Assembly (NCBI GenBank): GCA_947184155.2 | Contig: CAMXCT020002664.1 | Location: 26,872 to 90,871 of the forward strand | From: Cladocopium goreaui | Taxonomy: Eukaryota; Sar; Dinophyceae; Suessiales; Symbiodiniaceae | DNA: 64,000 nt | Reading direction: 5' to 3' | Shown: positions 44,760 through 55,030 of the stretch, one piece after another | Numbering within the stretch: position 1 is the first letter of the stretch | Layout: every line of letters starts with the position of its first letter | Notes under the pieces: generated by a model | Seen by the model: only the letters and a program-made list of their open reading frames with translations | Databases searched by the model: none | Told to the model about the DNA's origin: nothing | Position numbers and translations under genes: made by a program

Positions 44760-45311
44760 ATGGCCAAGTCGGGAGCTTCTTCAGGGCAAATCGAAGCGGG
44801 AAGCACCATTGAGGTTTGGTCAGAAGTGGACGAAGCGGCCATGCAGGCCCTATTGGCCCGCCGGAACAGGGTTTCCGCAGCGATGGTTGGGGCTACCCGA
44901 GGTGGTAGTATGACAGACGCCTCAAAAAGACGTTTTTGTGTCGAAGAGGACGATGGGCAGGAAGAATGGTCATTGGCCCCAGGTACAAAAGATGCTCAGA
45001 AGCCAGTGCTTGTGGAGCCAAAGGCAGAAGTCTTTCTCCCAAAGGGAGTGGGATCTGTGGCCCGACGGGGCAAAGTCATGATCACAATGGATGCCTGGAA
45101 GAAGGACAAAATCACTTTTTCCAAAGCAGTCTCCATGGCCGAGTGCAATGAGAAAATGAGAAAGTACCTGAACTTTATTCTGGGCAAATTCGGAGATCAG
45201 GCTTGCGAAGAGCCACCCACTCAAGCAGTGGACCCGGCGATGTACTTGCATCAATTACCAGCCGAAGAAAGGGTACGAGCGCACTTTTGCACCATAGAGG
45301 GGTGTCAGTGA
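44760..45311 (+). CDS. Copia accessory ORF3 of E3, 183 codons
   Basis: The ATG lies in GCCATGG preceded by TTAG. Blocks shared with E1 and E2: N-terminal helix EVDEAAMQALLARR, GSMTDASKRR, an acidic stretch, MDAWKKDKITF, MRKYLNFILGKFG and QAVDPAMYL. It is intact although the rest of E3 is broken, which is notable. No known family. It lies at the same place relative to the polypurine tract as in the other two elements. Confidence 0.7.
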   Translation: MAKSGASSGQIEAGSTIEVWSEVDEAAMQALLARRNRVSAAMVGATRGGSMTDASKRRFCVEEDDGQEEWSLAPGTKDAQKPVLVEPKAEVFLPKGVGSVARRGKVMITMDAWKKDKITFSKAVSMAECNEKMRKYLNFILGKFGDQACEEPPTQAVDPAMYLHQLPAEERVRAHFCTIEGCQ

Positions 45312-45514
45312 AGGAGCTGCTATGTTTCTGTTAGATGATGGTAATCATCGCTTTGGGTTACATATCAGCTGGCTATGGAAGATGGGTTTTGCTGCGTGTG
45401 GCAGGAGGAATGCGATTTCTGTGAGGCTTTTTGAGCCGTTTTGGGTTTGAGCATTTCTGGAAGCTGCATCAGCAATTTATGGAAGAATTCGCAACTCACA
45501 TCGTCGAAAGGGGG

Positions 45515-46390
45515 TATGCAAATGTCAGAATACATTTGTGCGGGGACGCCGCTGTGGTTGCGACTGTGATCAGCACATCGTATCATGCAGAATGATGCCA
45601 TCAGACGTGAATTCTGTGGAAGTATTCAAGTTTTGTATGGTGATGGTTACAGTTGTTTTCACTGGGCGAGTTGCTGCAGAATGGTGCATTCAAATCTGAA
45701 TTCGGTACAGGAAGCAGTTGTTTTGGTCGAAGCATCTGGACATGCTGCCTATAGATAATATGTATTTTTGGAGATTGCATTTTCGTGACGCTCGATGTTG
45801 CCATCTTCACTTCTATATCTACCATCTTCAGAGAATTTCTGAGCTGGAAGAATTTGTTTGAAACCGTTTGGAGAACGTTTGAGATGTTTCGAAGGGTTTC
45901 GAACTGTTTTTGCAAGGGTTTTGCGTTGGACGATGTAGGGTTTATGCATGCGTTCATCATGAGGTCGTTAACCTTTGGACCCAAAATACTTTTGGGTTTT
46001 CTCCCAAATGATGTCCAAGGCCATCATTTGTCTGAAGGTCTAGAGTGCCACTGTTGAACTCTGTGATGGCGACTGATGGGAGGAAAACCTACCTATAGGG
46101 GTTTTAATGACCTATCTTGATGGACTAATTAGTTTGAGGGTTTGTGGATCTAGGGATTTGTGAACCTGAAACCAAACAGTTTGGACGTCACTTGTTTTGT
46201 GACTTTTGTCCACGGAAACTTTTGTCGGCATGTAGGTTTTGATTTACCTCAGGATTTTTTTAGACCTGAAATCGAGTTTCCTTTGCCGATTTCGCTCTCA
46301 AGGAGTGTGAGTCAAACAAGAGATAGATCACAGTACAGCTACATGAACTGATGCTTTGCTTTGTGTGTGTTGTCGTCGCGCAAAAAGGGG
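45515..46390 (+). repeat. Probable 3' LTR of E3, end uncertain
   Basis: Begins right after the polypurine tract. Composition (TTTGGAGAACGTTTGAG-like stretches) resembles the E2 LTR but I could not find its end. The right limit is a guess. Confidence 0.4.
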
Positions 46391-46729
46391 CTTGAAACTG
46401 TCAGAGTTACAGGTGTTGGTTCTTGGGATCATACTTTGGGTTGAACGCTCTCGCATCCTCCCAGTAGCCTCGGCCCATCGCCATCTTCTGGAGTGATCCA
46501 GTGGTGCTGCTTCCTTGCAGCATCAACAAAGTTTGTGTCTCCAGGACTTCTACTGTTGTATCCCCCAGTGCGTCTGTGCAGCAACAAAGGTTGCGCCCAT
46601 GGATCGCTCTCGCACTGGTCACGCTGCTGGGGCGAAAGCTGATCAATCTCTAGTGCCAGAGGATCTGTGTATGGACTGTGGTGAGCTTTGCCAGGTGGCT
46701 GTCAGAGACGACTGGAAGGTTGCTCGTGG

Positions 46730-47772
46730 CTGTTGTGGTGCTTGGCACTAAAGGTCTCGACCCTGTGTGGGGTTTGCCCCTCTACACCACGTGTCGCGCT
46801 GCCTTGACTCGACCTGATGGTCTCTCTGGAGATTACTGCATGTGGTGATGATTTTGCACCTGGACCAGGCCATATTTTTGGTTGAACGCCGAAGTCTCCA
46901 TTGTTGCAAAACGAAATACACTGAATTCGAACATGCTCAACACTTTCCACAGTTTTGCTGACGTTGCCGCTGAATTCAAACCTACGGTTCACCTGACAAG
47001 CGCGAAGAAGCTAGCTGGCCGTCACGAGGATATCATGTGCTGCTTGGCCACAAGCCCCTTTTGCCTCACTGTGCGGAGAACGGTATCTGCTCAGTCCATG
47101 GATTGGTAGAGATTGACAGGTGCGGTTTCGCTGTGAGGGTGGGCCCCTGGGAAGGCCCTATCATTGGCCAGCGGGCTGATGTCGCTGGTGACCTTTTTGC
47201 AACACAGCTTATGAGCATGCCATGCGGCGAATGCATCCTTTGTGGAGCTCTACTCCTTTCTTCAGGCTGCCCAAGCACTTCTGAGCGGACTCTAACGAGT
47301 AACTCCATGTGTTTTTTTTGTGTGTGGTCTGACACTACCCAAAAGCCGTTGTCAATGTGACCAAGCTAGGTCCCTTTAATTAGTTTGAGCCCCTAATTAG
47401 TTGATTCTTCTAGAATCGGGATAGGTCTTTCGTTGGCCTGCGCTGCTTAGGTAGCTAGTGGATCTTCCGCCATTGCTGCACGTGTGAAGGATAGTCGGTT
47501 GGCTTTTTTCTGGTCTTTTTGCTTTGGGCCCTGGCCCCTTTGTTTGTTGTTGCCTCTAGCGGAGCGAGAATACGCATCTGGCTGGGGGGATCTGCATTTT
47601 CTCGGCTTCGATGCTGGTGACTGGTGCCTCTCGTGATCTTTAGCCAACCGATACTTTTTGATCAGGAAATCTGACTGCAAGTACCCCACGTTCTAATTCA
47701 TTTTGTACAGCTTCTGTGCACATGCAAGGACCGTGCCACAGTGCATTCCGGCCAAATCCCGAGGAAAAAAAA
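46730..47772 (+). mobile_element. Copy C: third, diverged 3' copy of the element-L family
   Basis: Shares with L and R a hairpin GTGT-GGGG / CCCC-tct-ACAC (46765-46787), the GT-rich domain, the GGCTGGGG loop region (47581-47588), a closing stem TCGGTTGGCT (47495-47504) with AGCCAACCGA (47642-47651), the tail GGACCGTGCC with CCGGCC, and A8 (47765-47772). The closing stem sequence is entirely different from L and R but pairs perfectly. The sequence right after A8 is coding sequence of copia E4, so C inserted into E4. 5' limit unknown (46391-46729 unassigned). Confidence 0.6.
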
Positions 47773-48355
47773 TTGGGTGATGAGGGATCCTCAATTTCCT
47801 TCTTGAAACGAAAGGTTTTGAGAACAGAGAAAGGCCTTGCACTCACCCCTGGAACAAGCGCTGAGAAGGTGGTGAAGTCCCATGAGGACTACTTTGGCAA
47901 GATCCGAGCTCAGATGGTGCCGTGTGATCAGTCAATGCAAACAGAAGATCTTACAGATGTTCTGTCACCCAAAGATGTGTTTGCCTACAGGTCAGTTGTT
48001 GGTGTTTGCCTGTACTTGGCCAGGGACAGGCCAGACCTTTTGTTCCCAGTCAAAGAGCTCAGCGGCTACATGAGCAAACCAACCAATGGAGCATTGCAGA
48101 AGTTGAAGAAAACTGATGGACTACCTCAAAAGCACATCAGACTACTGCGTAGTTCTGGAAATGTCTAGTCTATTCCAGGATAGGGCAAATGGCGATCAAC
48201 AGATAAGTTTTGGGTGCTTGAAAGCTTCACAGACGCTGACTGGTCTTCAAAGCAACGGCATCGTCGTTCAACAAGTTGTGGAGTTCACTTGGTGTGTGGT
48301 GCACTTGTGTATGGATCTTCAGGACGTAAAAGGTAGTGTCTCTCAGTTCTTCTGA
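47773..48355 (+). pseudogene. pol: E4 RT C-terminus and RNase H N-terminus, frame-shifted
   Basis: SISFLKRKVLRTEKGLALTPG and AYRSVVGVCLYLARDRPDLLFPVKELS are the standard copia RT thumb and connection. RNase H follows as SFTDADWSSKQRHRRST in another frame. At least two shifts occur before the next ORF. Confidence 0.75.
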
Positions 48356-48953
48356 GAGTGAGTTGCATGCGATGGTCAGTACACTGTGTGATGGCATTTT
48401 CTTGCGTAGATGCCTGGAGTTTCTGACAGGTGCAACGTTGGAGCATTACTTGTGCACAGAAAGCTCTTCTGCTAGGCAGCTTGCAACACGACAAGGCGTT
48501 GGCAAGGTCAAGCATGTTTCAGGCAAGTTGCTGTGGGTACAAGATGTAGTGTTGAACAAACAAGTGATGTTAGTGCAAATTCCAACCTTGTGGAATCTGA
48601 GTGACATTGGAACAAAACCTTTGAGCGCAAAGAGGTTGAAACTGGTTTTGCATGAGCTTGGTGTTTCCACGCATGATGGACAGTATGTGGTTGGACAGAT
48701 GGAATATGAACAGCAATCAGCAAGACATGGAGGTGGAAAGGAAATTGCTGTGTTGGCCAAAAGCATAGCGCGTGTGCTTGTATTGATGGGCCTTGGGCCA
48801 GTGCCAAGCGCAGCAGTCAACTTGGAAGGTGGAGATCAATGCAGTTTGAAAGAGCCCGATACGTTTTCCACAGATGGTGAACATGGCCAACTTGCGTTTT
48901 GGATGTTCATGTTTTTCATGCTTGCAGCTGTGATTTGGTCGATGTTGCTCTAG
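48336..48953 (+). CDS. pol: E4 RNase H C-terminal part with terminal membrane segment
   Basis: SLSSSESELHAMV carries the second catalytic acid of RNase H, and LWNLSDIGTKPLSAKRL is the usual end of the copia domain. About 100 residues later the frame ends in a strongly hydrophobic stretch, FWMFMFFMLAAVIWSMLL, a probable transmembrane helix. The next frame (from about 48899) continues with a coiled coil. The start is not at a natural gene start; the frame simply opens there. Confidence 0.65.
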   Translation: MSLSSSESELHAMVSTLCDGIFLRRCLEFLTGATLEHYLCTESSSARQLATRQGVGKVKHVSGKLLWVQDVVLNKQVMLVQIPTLWNLSDIGTKPLSAKRLKLVLHELGVSTHDGQYVVGQMEYEQQSARHGGGKEIAVLAKSIARVLVLMGLGPVPSAAVNLEGGDQCSLKEPDTFSTDGEHGQLAFWMFMFFMLAAVIWSMLL

Positions 48954-49348
48954 CGTCTTTCAAATGGCTCCAGAGCACCTGGGAGAGTCATGAGCAGTTG
49001 TGCCTTCAGGTTGCACAGCTTGATAGCTACGCTGGAGAGATTCGAGTGGAAAAAAACAGACTGCAGACTGAAACAGCCAACATGAGACAAAGTATGACTG
49101 AACTGGAAGAGGCGCAAGGTATGGTTTCAGATGGCACTGATGCCATTCACTATGCTGTGGTGGAAATGGGTGGCTACGTTAGAATGACAGAGCTGAATCC
49201 CGAACAGAGACGTCACATGTACACAAAGGAACGTGGGAATCTTGTGGCAGCAAATGTCATCAGCAACGGTATCTGCAGACAATCAGGCAGCAGAACCGTC
49301 CGTGGCTATTCAGTTGGACGGATACAGATGTCAGAACAGAGAAGGTGA
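48899..49348 (+). CDS. E4 coiled-coil segment
   Basis: LCLQVAQLDSYAGEIRVEKNRLQTETANMRQSMTELEEAQ has heptad spacing and should form a coiled coil. It overlaps the end of the RNase H/TM frame, so membrane helix plus coiled coil were probably one C-terminal module of pol. The real start is probably the shift point near 48950. Confidence 0.5.
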   Translation: MDVHVFHACSCDLVDVALASFKWLQSTWESHEQLCLQVAQLDSYAGEIRVEKNRLQTETANMRQSMTELEEAQGMVSDGTDAIHYAVVEMGGYVRMTELNPEQRRHMYTKERGNLVAANVISNGICRQSGSRTVRGYSVGRIQMSEQRR

Positions 49349-49703
49349 GCAATTGGAATCAGAAAGTGACCAAGAAGCAGATGAGCCAATGGTGGCAGAC
49401 GATCATGCAGGCCCATGGACACATCTGATTGACAGCCTGCATGAGGAGATCAACAATGCTTTGAGGCGTGAGCATTTCCGTGATGCCAGTGAACTGCAAA
49501 GGATGGTCCTTATCATTATGGACAATCTCAATGCTGGAAATTTGAGGATTGATGCAGCAAAAAAATCAATTCTCCAGGAATTTGCAAACCGGTTGGAGAG
49601 CATGACGCCCCGGCACAGAATTCTCCTTTCAGCACTTGCACAAAGATACCAAGGCCACGGCGTGACAGTTAGACAATTGATGGTGACTCCAAGAGAAAGC
49701 TGA
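49233..49703 (+). CDS. E4 C-terminal acidic and helical segment
   Basis: Continues the module in another frame: an acidic stretch (ESESDQEADEPMVADD) and helical blocks (DSLHEEINNALRREHFRDASELQRMV, AKKSILQEFANRLESM). Unknown family. Frame relation to the coiled-coil ORF requires a shift. Confidence 0.45.
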   Translation: MGILWQQMSSATVSADNQAAEPSVAIQLDGYRCQNREGEQLESESDQEADEPMVADDHAGPWTHLIDSLHEEINNALRREHFRDASELQRMVLIIMDNLNAGNLRIDAAKKSILQEFANRLESMTPRHRILLSALAQRYQGHGVTVRQLMVTPRES

Positions 49704-49809
49704 ATGAACGTGAAAGAAAGGGGAATACAGGCAACCCCCCCAAAACATAATGCCTGTTGTTTTCAGTGGGTGCAGCAGCTAGGCTAGGTTTCATTTAGTG
49801 AAATTTTAG

Positions 49810-49840
49810 TTGAATTGTGAGCTGAAGACTCACAATTCAA
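49810..49840 (+). other. Perfect 12-bp stem hairpin before the E4 polypurine tract
   Basis: TTGAATTGTGAG (49810-49821) and CTCACAATTCAA (49829-49840) around a 7-base loop, immediately followed by AGGAGGCG and the presumed LTR start. Confidence 0.7.
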
Positions 49841-49848
49841 AGGAGGCG

Positions 49849-51242
49849 TGCGAATGTTTGAGCACTGCGCTCGTGTCCTTACATGCATGTAGCATGAATC
49901 CATGAAATCATGGGATGACAGCACAAATCGAGAGTGTAACAACCAGCTTCAGATCACGTCACATGGCACGTGATGATTCATTTCGCTTGAGGCCCTGAGG
50001 TTCGAAACAGAAGCGGTAGTGCTTGCATTTCACGCTGAACCTTTGCACCATGGTATTGATACCGCTTGTGTGGAGGAATTCATATTTAGATGGATACTTC
50101 GGCATGTGTGTCCTTTCATGGCCAAAACATTGGGCTGATCGATGTCGGTCCTACTCTTGCCAAATACGTTCACAACACTAGTCGATATTGATTGTCTGCA
50201 TCAGACGCTTGGGTGATTTGAATTGCGCGAAAATTTCTTTTGGAACATTCACATGGCCAATCTCGTATAGTCTTAAAAACTAGCCAGCACTATGAATCCC
50301 ACGTTTGAAAAATGAATTTGCGTTGTTACTGCGTGCAAGTGGTCTCAAACATGGTTTTACTCCAGCTGATGATGTGCATTAAGGGTTCGTCAGTTCCATA
50401 GTTTTTTTGGTCTGCGTTTCAAAGAAACCTCGGCTCTTTATTCCCATCCAAAAAGGGGGGGTATTTCTGACGGGTTTGTAAGGTTGTATGAGTTGCATGT
50501 GTTTGTGCTTGTTTGGCAGTTATTTCTGGTGCAAATTTTATTTTGCGAATTCGATGTGTGATTTGAGCTGGCATGAACCCAAAAAACAAAAGTACCATTT
50601 TGCTATGAAATGTCCCGTCAATGGTTTATGTTCGATCTTTGAAAAACATTTTTTGATGTGAAACGCACATTTCAACCAGAACGAACTCCCAAATATGCTA
50701 GAACTCATCCCATCATGCCACCAACTGCGTTATCACCGGTACAGGATTTTCACTGAGGTGTGCTCCATGCATTAGATTGGAACATATGGATTGCAGAGAC
50801 TATAGAGTAGCGTGACTCATGACACATGATTCCTGGGACAGGTTATTCTGCATGGTTTGTTTGATGTTTTTCTTCCCCCGCGATTATGGCTGGGCACAGC
50901 AACATGACTCAATTCCAATTGTTCATCAAAAACAGTCACAACCAATGAATTGTGCCAAAATGGTCAGTTTATAATTACTTTATGCAATATTCAACATGCG
51001 ATTCAATTTATCTATGTGTTAAATTTTCGTGAAATTTGTTTTGTTGAGATTATCAGAATACCCGTTGGCATCGTTGGCCGCGGCCATGTCACTGTCCATG
51101 GCCAGATCCTTGGGTGAAGTTTCTTGGTCGCTGTTTTGGTCGTTCTTTTGATCGCCGGATCGCTCCGTGGTGTGATGAGGAACCGAAACTGACACCAGCT
51201 CGTGCCCGAGCGCCGACCTCAGCCTGACACCATTCAGCTGTT
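49849..51242. other. Presumed E4 LTR and unassigned AT-rich sequence
   Basis: The LTR would start at TGCGAATGTT; I cannot find its end. A second polypurine-like AAAAAGGGGGGG occurs at about 50450-50461. No gene seen. Confidence 0.3.
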
Positions 51243-51372
51243 GGGGCGCTGTTGGGGCGTTGTTGGGGCGTTGTTGGGGCGTTGTTGGTGCGTTGTTGGG
51301 GCGTTGTCGTCGTCGTCGTTGTCGTCGTCGTTGTCGTTGTCTCCTTGTTGTGTTGTTGTTGTTGTTGTTGTT
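51243..51372 (+). repeat. Minisatellite and trinucleotide repeat
   Basis: About six GTTGTTGGGGC-type units followed by mixed GTC/GTT triplets and a (GTT)n run. It creates low-complexity open frames on both strands that should not be called genes. Confidence 0.8.
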
Positions 51373-51684
51373 GTTTAATATTTTGGATTCCAAATTGTTG
51401 CAGGCCATGTTGACGGACCTTCTGGCTGGCTTCAGCTCTAAGAGTGCTTGCCTGAGTGAACGTAGTGCATTCAATCTGACGAACTGAATGAGTCGATGAA
51501 AGCAAGAGTTGCGAATGCGCGGTCTCGCATCTGGCACACAGGCTTCCAGCGCAAACTAGATGTCCTTTTCAGTGCACAAGCTGGACAGAATCGGGTGGTG
51601 GCCTTTTCGTCGCGGTGTTTTCAGCTTGTAACGTGCGCGTGTTGTTGTGTAATTACTGTATTGGTTGAGGTGTAACCAGGCTCA

Positions 51685-51805
51685 ATGTCTGTTGTTAAGC
51701 CAAATCCTGTTCAAATTGAGGCTGCAAAGGACCTGCTCTACGTACCAGGACGAACTGAATTGGCTCTATCTGTACAGCGTGAGGCCATAAGGGATGTTGC
51801 AAGAA
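51685..51805 (+). CDS. Possible host exon
   Basis: MSVVKPNPVQIEAAKDLL, then YVPGRTELALSVQREAIRDVARM, reads like a protein start and stops being protein-like after AATGACACGTATG, where a GTATG splice donor is possible. No family recognised. Confidence 0.3.
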
Positions 51806-52222
51806 TGACACGTATGTATTTCGTTTGCAACAGCAAAACAACCCTATTCGTTAATACTTGTTCAACTTCTTCAACACCGTCTCGTTTTTGGTGCATCATA
51901 TTAATATCATATTGAATTATCGAGCTACATATTTGCAGTTGTATTTTGGGTTTGATCAACAAGTCATTACATGTCATCTTGATATGTTTGTGGTTTGTAT
52001 GGCAGTATAACTCAAAAATATATGTGTATCCTGCTGTTGGGATATGACGGGTGCCCAAGGCACCTGTTACACCTATCCAGGTGCTGCCTCGATATGGCTT
52101 CGATGGTAGCGAATATGGCGTAGCTCAAATGCTGGAGGCGTGGGGCCCTCCTCAATCGATGCTGTTTGCCACCTCTAGCTTTGCAACTCTTGCGAGTTGA
52201 CACACCATGTGTCACCATGCAT
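51806..52222. other. Unassigned sequence
   Basis: Nothing supported here. Confidence 0.2.
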
Positions 52223-52326
52223 TACCCTCTGGTAATTTAACATAGCTATTGAAAATGACCATTTATAGTGGATTTTCCCATTAATCATGCTGATTTTCCA
52301 TAGCTATGTTAAATTACCAAAGGGTA
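52223..52326. mobile_element. MITE-like palindrome, copy 1
   Basis: About 38-bp terminal inverted repeats (TACCCTCTGGTAATTTAAC at the left, its complement at the right) around a 28-base centre. If the ends are CCCTCTGG, the flanking TA would be the target duplication, as in Tc1/mariner-type MITEs. Confidence 0.65.
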
Positions 52327-53968
52327 GCTTTCCAACGTTGCCATGGATTTCAGGCCATCCAACCCTTGCTTGCCAAAGACAGCCGCCTCGTCGAACAGTC
52401 TGAGGTGCGCATCAGACGCAGAAAAGATCAATCCGGGATCAAACGGTTTGTAATCAGTCGGTCACCCGACTGAATAAGAGCGTTAATCCATGTTAATCCA
52501 ATAATGAACCATACCCTGTTTAGATCTCTGCCATTTTACCATTGCAGGGGTAATGAAAACCGTGCCACAGAAGGGGCCATGATTGGGTTTACCACAATGC
52601 CACAATACTCGATATCATATTTTTCTTGACCTGTCGCAACACTTATTGAGGCCATCCGGCAAAAGTTGCGGATAGAAGTGCAGGTGCAGCGGGAACGCAG
52701 CCCATAAAGCCTCTAACTTCATGTCGTGTTCAGTCTACCTTGAAGTAAAGGTTGCATGACCCCAGGCCCTTGCTGCCTTGTCTGGTTTCTTTAGGCCTTG
52801 GATTGCCGTTGCCAGGTGGATGAATGCGCCGATGAGGCGAGGGACTTTCGGGTTGGTGAGAAGTATTACAGTAAGAGCTGATCAATAAACGAACGCTGCG
52901 CAGGTCAATGCAAGACACCTGACACGGGAGAAGGCTTCGTCCGCTTACAGATTCCCAGTCTTGGAGTCTTCAGATGTCTTGGAGTTTCAGATGTTTACCT
53001 CCTCTCCAGGCCTTGGCTCTGCAGAATGCCGGGAATCTCGATGTTAATGCGATTTTTCCGAAGAGTTGAAGAGCTTGATGGGAACCTGCTGTATTTTGAT
53101 GTATTTTGAGGATCTCCTGTTTCAGTTCCGGAACCCGGATGTCCAGATGAAATTGTCCACAATGAGGACATCTCTGCTCATGCTGGGGAAGAGTTTTGCT
53201 TGGATTGCATACCAAAAATGGATACGCAACGACAGGGAAAGATGATAATCAAAAGCAAATCAAAATCTTCAAAATTCCGAACGCATCCATTTGCAGTTGA
53301 CGTTTTTGATGAGCCCGGCTGTTGTGTCAGGACAGAGGACGATCTGGACCAGCGTGAACAGCATGGCACTCAACCGCCAGAATAGTTTACGACATGAAGC
53401 AGACTTAGTGCAACCCAAGGTATATCAATGATGTCAAGATGAGCTTGTTGCCGCAGTGCCCATTGCACTTGTGGCAAATCTGTGCATGCAGACGTCAGAT
53501 AGAAATGCACAAGACAGCGTCAGAGGTATGGCTTCCCTGCTGACAGTAGCGGTTTGCAGATGATGACAGAGGTTCTCACCCTTTTTGACCGAATTGAATT
53601 GCTGAAAGCATCTTGTTTTTTTGTCCCATTTTTCCCCCTGTCTTCCACTTTCCAAAAACTCACCTGGCTAGGCTCTGAAGGAGTGGGAGTGGGATGATGA
53701 GATGCGAAGCTTAAGGACTACGGAGGCACAACGGAAATTCAATTCCAGCGTCAGCGCTGCTTCCCCTCAATCCGTTGCATTTGCAGGGGGATCTGCAGAA
53801 GGGCTTTCAGCGCCAGGACAGAAATGCTAGGAACTCTGCCCATGGATCTGCCTTGAATGACGTAGGGTTTTTTCCGCAAAAGTGGACACCGCACTCGCAG
53901 GACACTGGTAGCACCGTGGATTCGGAGAATGGCTCAGGCTTGTCTGCAATTGGCGAGTAGCAAATTTA
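52327..53968. other. Unassigned sequence between the MITE-like copies
   Basis: Short frames only; one (53200-53385, plus) reads KMIIKSKSKSSKFRTHPFAVDVF and might be a coding scrap. Nothing else supported. Confidence 0.2.
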
Positions 53969-54075
53969 TACCATCTGGTTATTTGTTACATAGCCATGGA
54001 AAATGGCCCATTTATAGATGGTTTACCTATTAGAAATGGTGATTTTCCATGGCTATGTTAAATAACCAGAGGGTA
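53969..54075. mobile_element. MITE-like palindrome, copy 2
   Basis: Related to copy 1 throughout, with compensated arm changes: GGTTATTT with AAATAACC here against GGTAATTT with AAATTACC there, and TAGCCATGG with CCATGGCTA. Confidence 0.65.
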
Positions 54076-54604
54076 CATCTTTTTATGTACCCATCACTTT
54101 TACTACTGCTTGCAGCAAACTCTGCGCAGATTTGACAAGGGAAACTAGGGCTGTATTTGTTCAGTCATTACTGTATCACTACATATCACCATGTGAGTTG
54201 AGCACACGACAGTTGCCGTTGCCGTGGCTTTAAAAGGTTCTGGTGATGAAGATATCATCAGCAAGGCTCAACGGCTGTGTTGATTTCACCCAGAAACATT
54301 CTGAATTGCGAGAGTTGCAGGATGCCCCTAGCTGAAAACCGATTTGGCACCTCTTAATTTGGGCCTCAGGAAGACATCATGCAACTGCTACAGGAGCTTC
54401 TCTCAGGTGCTGTCACTGCATGTCATGACAAGAAACGCATGGAAAATTTTGGAGGTCAAGCCACACATGCCCAACGTGCTGCCCTGTCCACCGTCTGCCG
54501 CTGTGCTTCCAACGGAGAATCGTTTGCAAAACTGCTGTGATTTGATGACTTGACAGGCTTCGAATCTCCAGGATTTCAGTGGAAGTTGTCTCTCTTGAAG
54601 GCTC

Positions 54605-54650
54605 GGAGCGGCTCGAATGACTCGAATGACTCGAATGACTCGAATGGCTT
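54605..54650 (+). repeat. 9-bp tandem repeat (CTCGAATGA)
   Basis: Four to five near-perfect copies. The rest of 54076-55030 holds no gene I can support; it ends in a 12-G run followed by five C. Confidence 0.7.
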
Positions 54651-55030
54651 GAGGAAGTCCGTTCATGTGCCAAGACGCTGAGTTGCGCAGTTGCGCAATG
54701 CAACACTTTTTGCAGGGTAGAGGACTGGACCCATTCGATGGAATTGAGGTCTCAGCCTCAGTTTGCGGGTATGTTTCCTTCAAGTTGTGTACTTTTGCCA
54801 CGAAATTGGCCGGAGATACTGTCTTAGTCACTAGTCACCACTATTCCCTGCAATAATATGGGGACTTTTAGATTTTGAGGTTTTCGTTGATGATGACAAT
54901 ATCTCGAAAGGTAGCGGTGAGCTACCTGAGTTCCCCCTTGCGTAGCAAGTATTAGGGGGCGAGCGGTGCAAGTGCAAGAGTTTGGGCCGGTTATGTCTCG
55001 GTCCGCCTTTCAAGGGGGGGGGGGGCCCCC

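Larger units (their letters stand above)
43720..45514 (+). mobile_element. Truncated copia element E3, internal part
   Basis: Only the 3' part remains: methyltransferase-like domain fragments before and after a SINE, an intact ORF3, and the polypurine tract GAAAGGGGG (45506-45514), followed by an LTR start TATGCAAATG. Same lineage as E1 and E2. The 5' limit is blurred by the tandem duplication. Confidence 0.65.
47773..49848 (+). mobile_element. Truncated copia element E4, internal part
   Basis: Begins at the end of copy C within the RT and runs through RNase H, a membrane-anchored coiled-coil region and a polypurine-like GAGGCG to a possible LTR start TGCGAATGTT at 49849. A different lineage from E1-E3, with no methyltransferase-like domain after RNase H. 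Confidence 0.65.

Noticed and set aside
51019-51537. Asn/Gln/Pro-rich and Arg-rich proteins
   Set aside because: Created by the GTT/GTC and GTTGGGGC minisatellite.
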